Assembly: GCA_035939615.1 (NCBI GenBank)
Contig: DASZFP010000102.1
Span: forward strand, 1 to 15,200
Direction of reading: 5' to 3'
From: VBCK01 sp035939615
Lineage (GTDB): Bacteria; Pseudomonadota; Gammaproteobacteria; Burkholderiales; Burkholderiaceae_F
Length of the DNA: 15,200 nucleotides
Position 1 is the stretch's first letter; the number at the start of each line of letters is the position of its first letter. A program made the translations under genes and the position numbers. The notes beneath the pieces are model-generated. The model ran no database searches. It saw only the letters and a program-made list of their open reading frames with translations, and was not told the origin of the DNA. Shown here piece after piece: positions 15,158-15,200 of the stretch.

Positions 15158-15193
15158 TGGCTGGGGGAGCACGAGGGGGCAGCCCAGCCCCCT
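15150..15193 (-). repeat. GC-rich hairpin repeat, copy 2 (inverted)
   Basis: Near-identical inverted partner of the element at 7056-7102. Read on the minus strand it lies immediately upstream of the nuclease signal sequence, as copy 1 lies upstream of the DUF971 gene, so both point the same way towards the following gene. Together with flanking bases it forms a perfect 10-bp stem ACGAGGGGGC/GCCCCCTCGT with a 6-base loop TGGGCT. The right window edge prevents seeing whether the repeat continues. Confidence 0.8.
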
Positions 15194-15200
15194 CGTTCCC

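Noticed and set aside
14804..15172. A 122-residue minus-strand frame starting with GTG in the repeat (MLPQPMSTG...).
   Set aside because: Beyond the first codons it is the wrong frame of the S1/P1 nuclease. It matters only as the possible original start region of that gene.

Overview
The window is GC-rich chromosomal DNA from a proteobacterium. It is most likely a betaproteobacterium, probably Burkholderiales. That placement is inferred from the pilVWX-pilY1-pilE order and from the run DUF971 - ubiE - Tim44-like - ubiJ - ubiB, not from any marker comparison. Coding density is very high. No stretch over 300 bases lacks a gene, and I see no phage, insertion sequence or CRISPR array.

Left part (about 1-6406, plus strand): the type IV pilus minor-pilin and tip-adhesin operon pilV-pilW-pilX-pilY1-pilE. 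Genes are tightly packed, with ATGA overlaps or gaps of under 65 nt. The last codons of an upstream gene may lie at the very left edge. PilV, PilW, PilX and PilE carry prepilin N-termini (class III signal peptides). PilY1 is a large exported protein with a von Willebrand A-like metal site near its N-terminus and the conserved C-terminal beta-propeller with a calcium loop. Together they would form the pilus tip complex that primes assembly and modulates retraction.

Middle (6403-7102): a convergent membrane-anchored monohaem cytochrome c (c5-like) whose stop codon overlaps that of pilE, then tRNA-Arg(CCG), then a GC-rich hairpin repeat.

Right part (7131-12729, plus strand): a ubiquinone-biosynthesis cluster made of a DUF971 protein, UbiE (C-methyltransferase), an exported Tim44-domain protein, UbiJ (SCP2 lipid-binding accessory factor) and UbiB (atypical kinase). 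It is followed by glmU, which makes UDP-GlcNAc and has its own candidate -10 box. Translationally coupled to glmU is an ALDH7/antiquitin-type aldehyde dehydrogenase (12726-14279), probably for lysine/pipecolate catabolism.

Far right (minus strand, from 14289): an S1/P1-family zinc nuclease, convergent with the dehydrogenase. Its catalytic domain looks intact, but the reading frame encoding its signal peptide has no ATG, GTG or TTG. It runs straight into a second, inverted copy of the hairpin repeat found after the tRNA. The repeat pair (7056-7102 and 15150-15193) and the damaged or unusual nuclease start are the most notable observations. I found no convincing wholly new multi-gene system.
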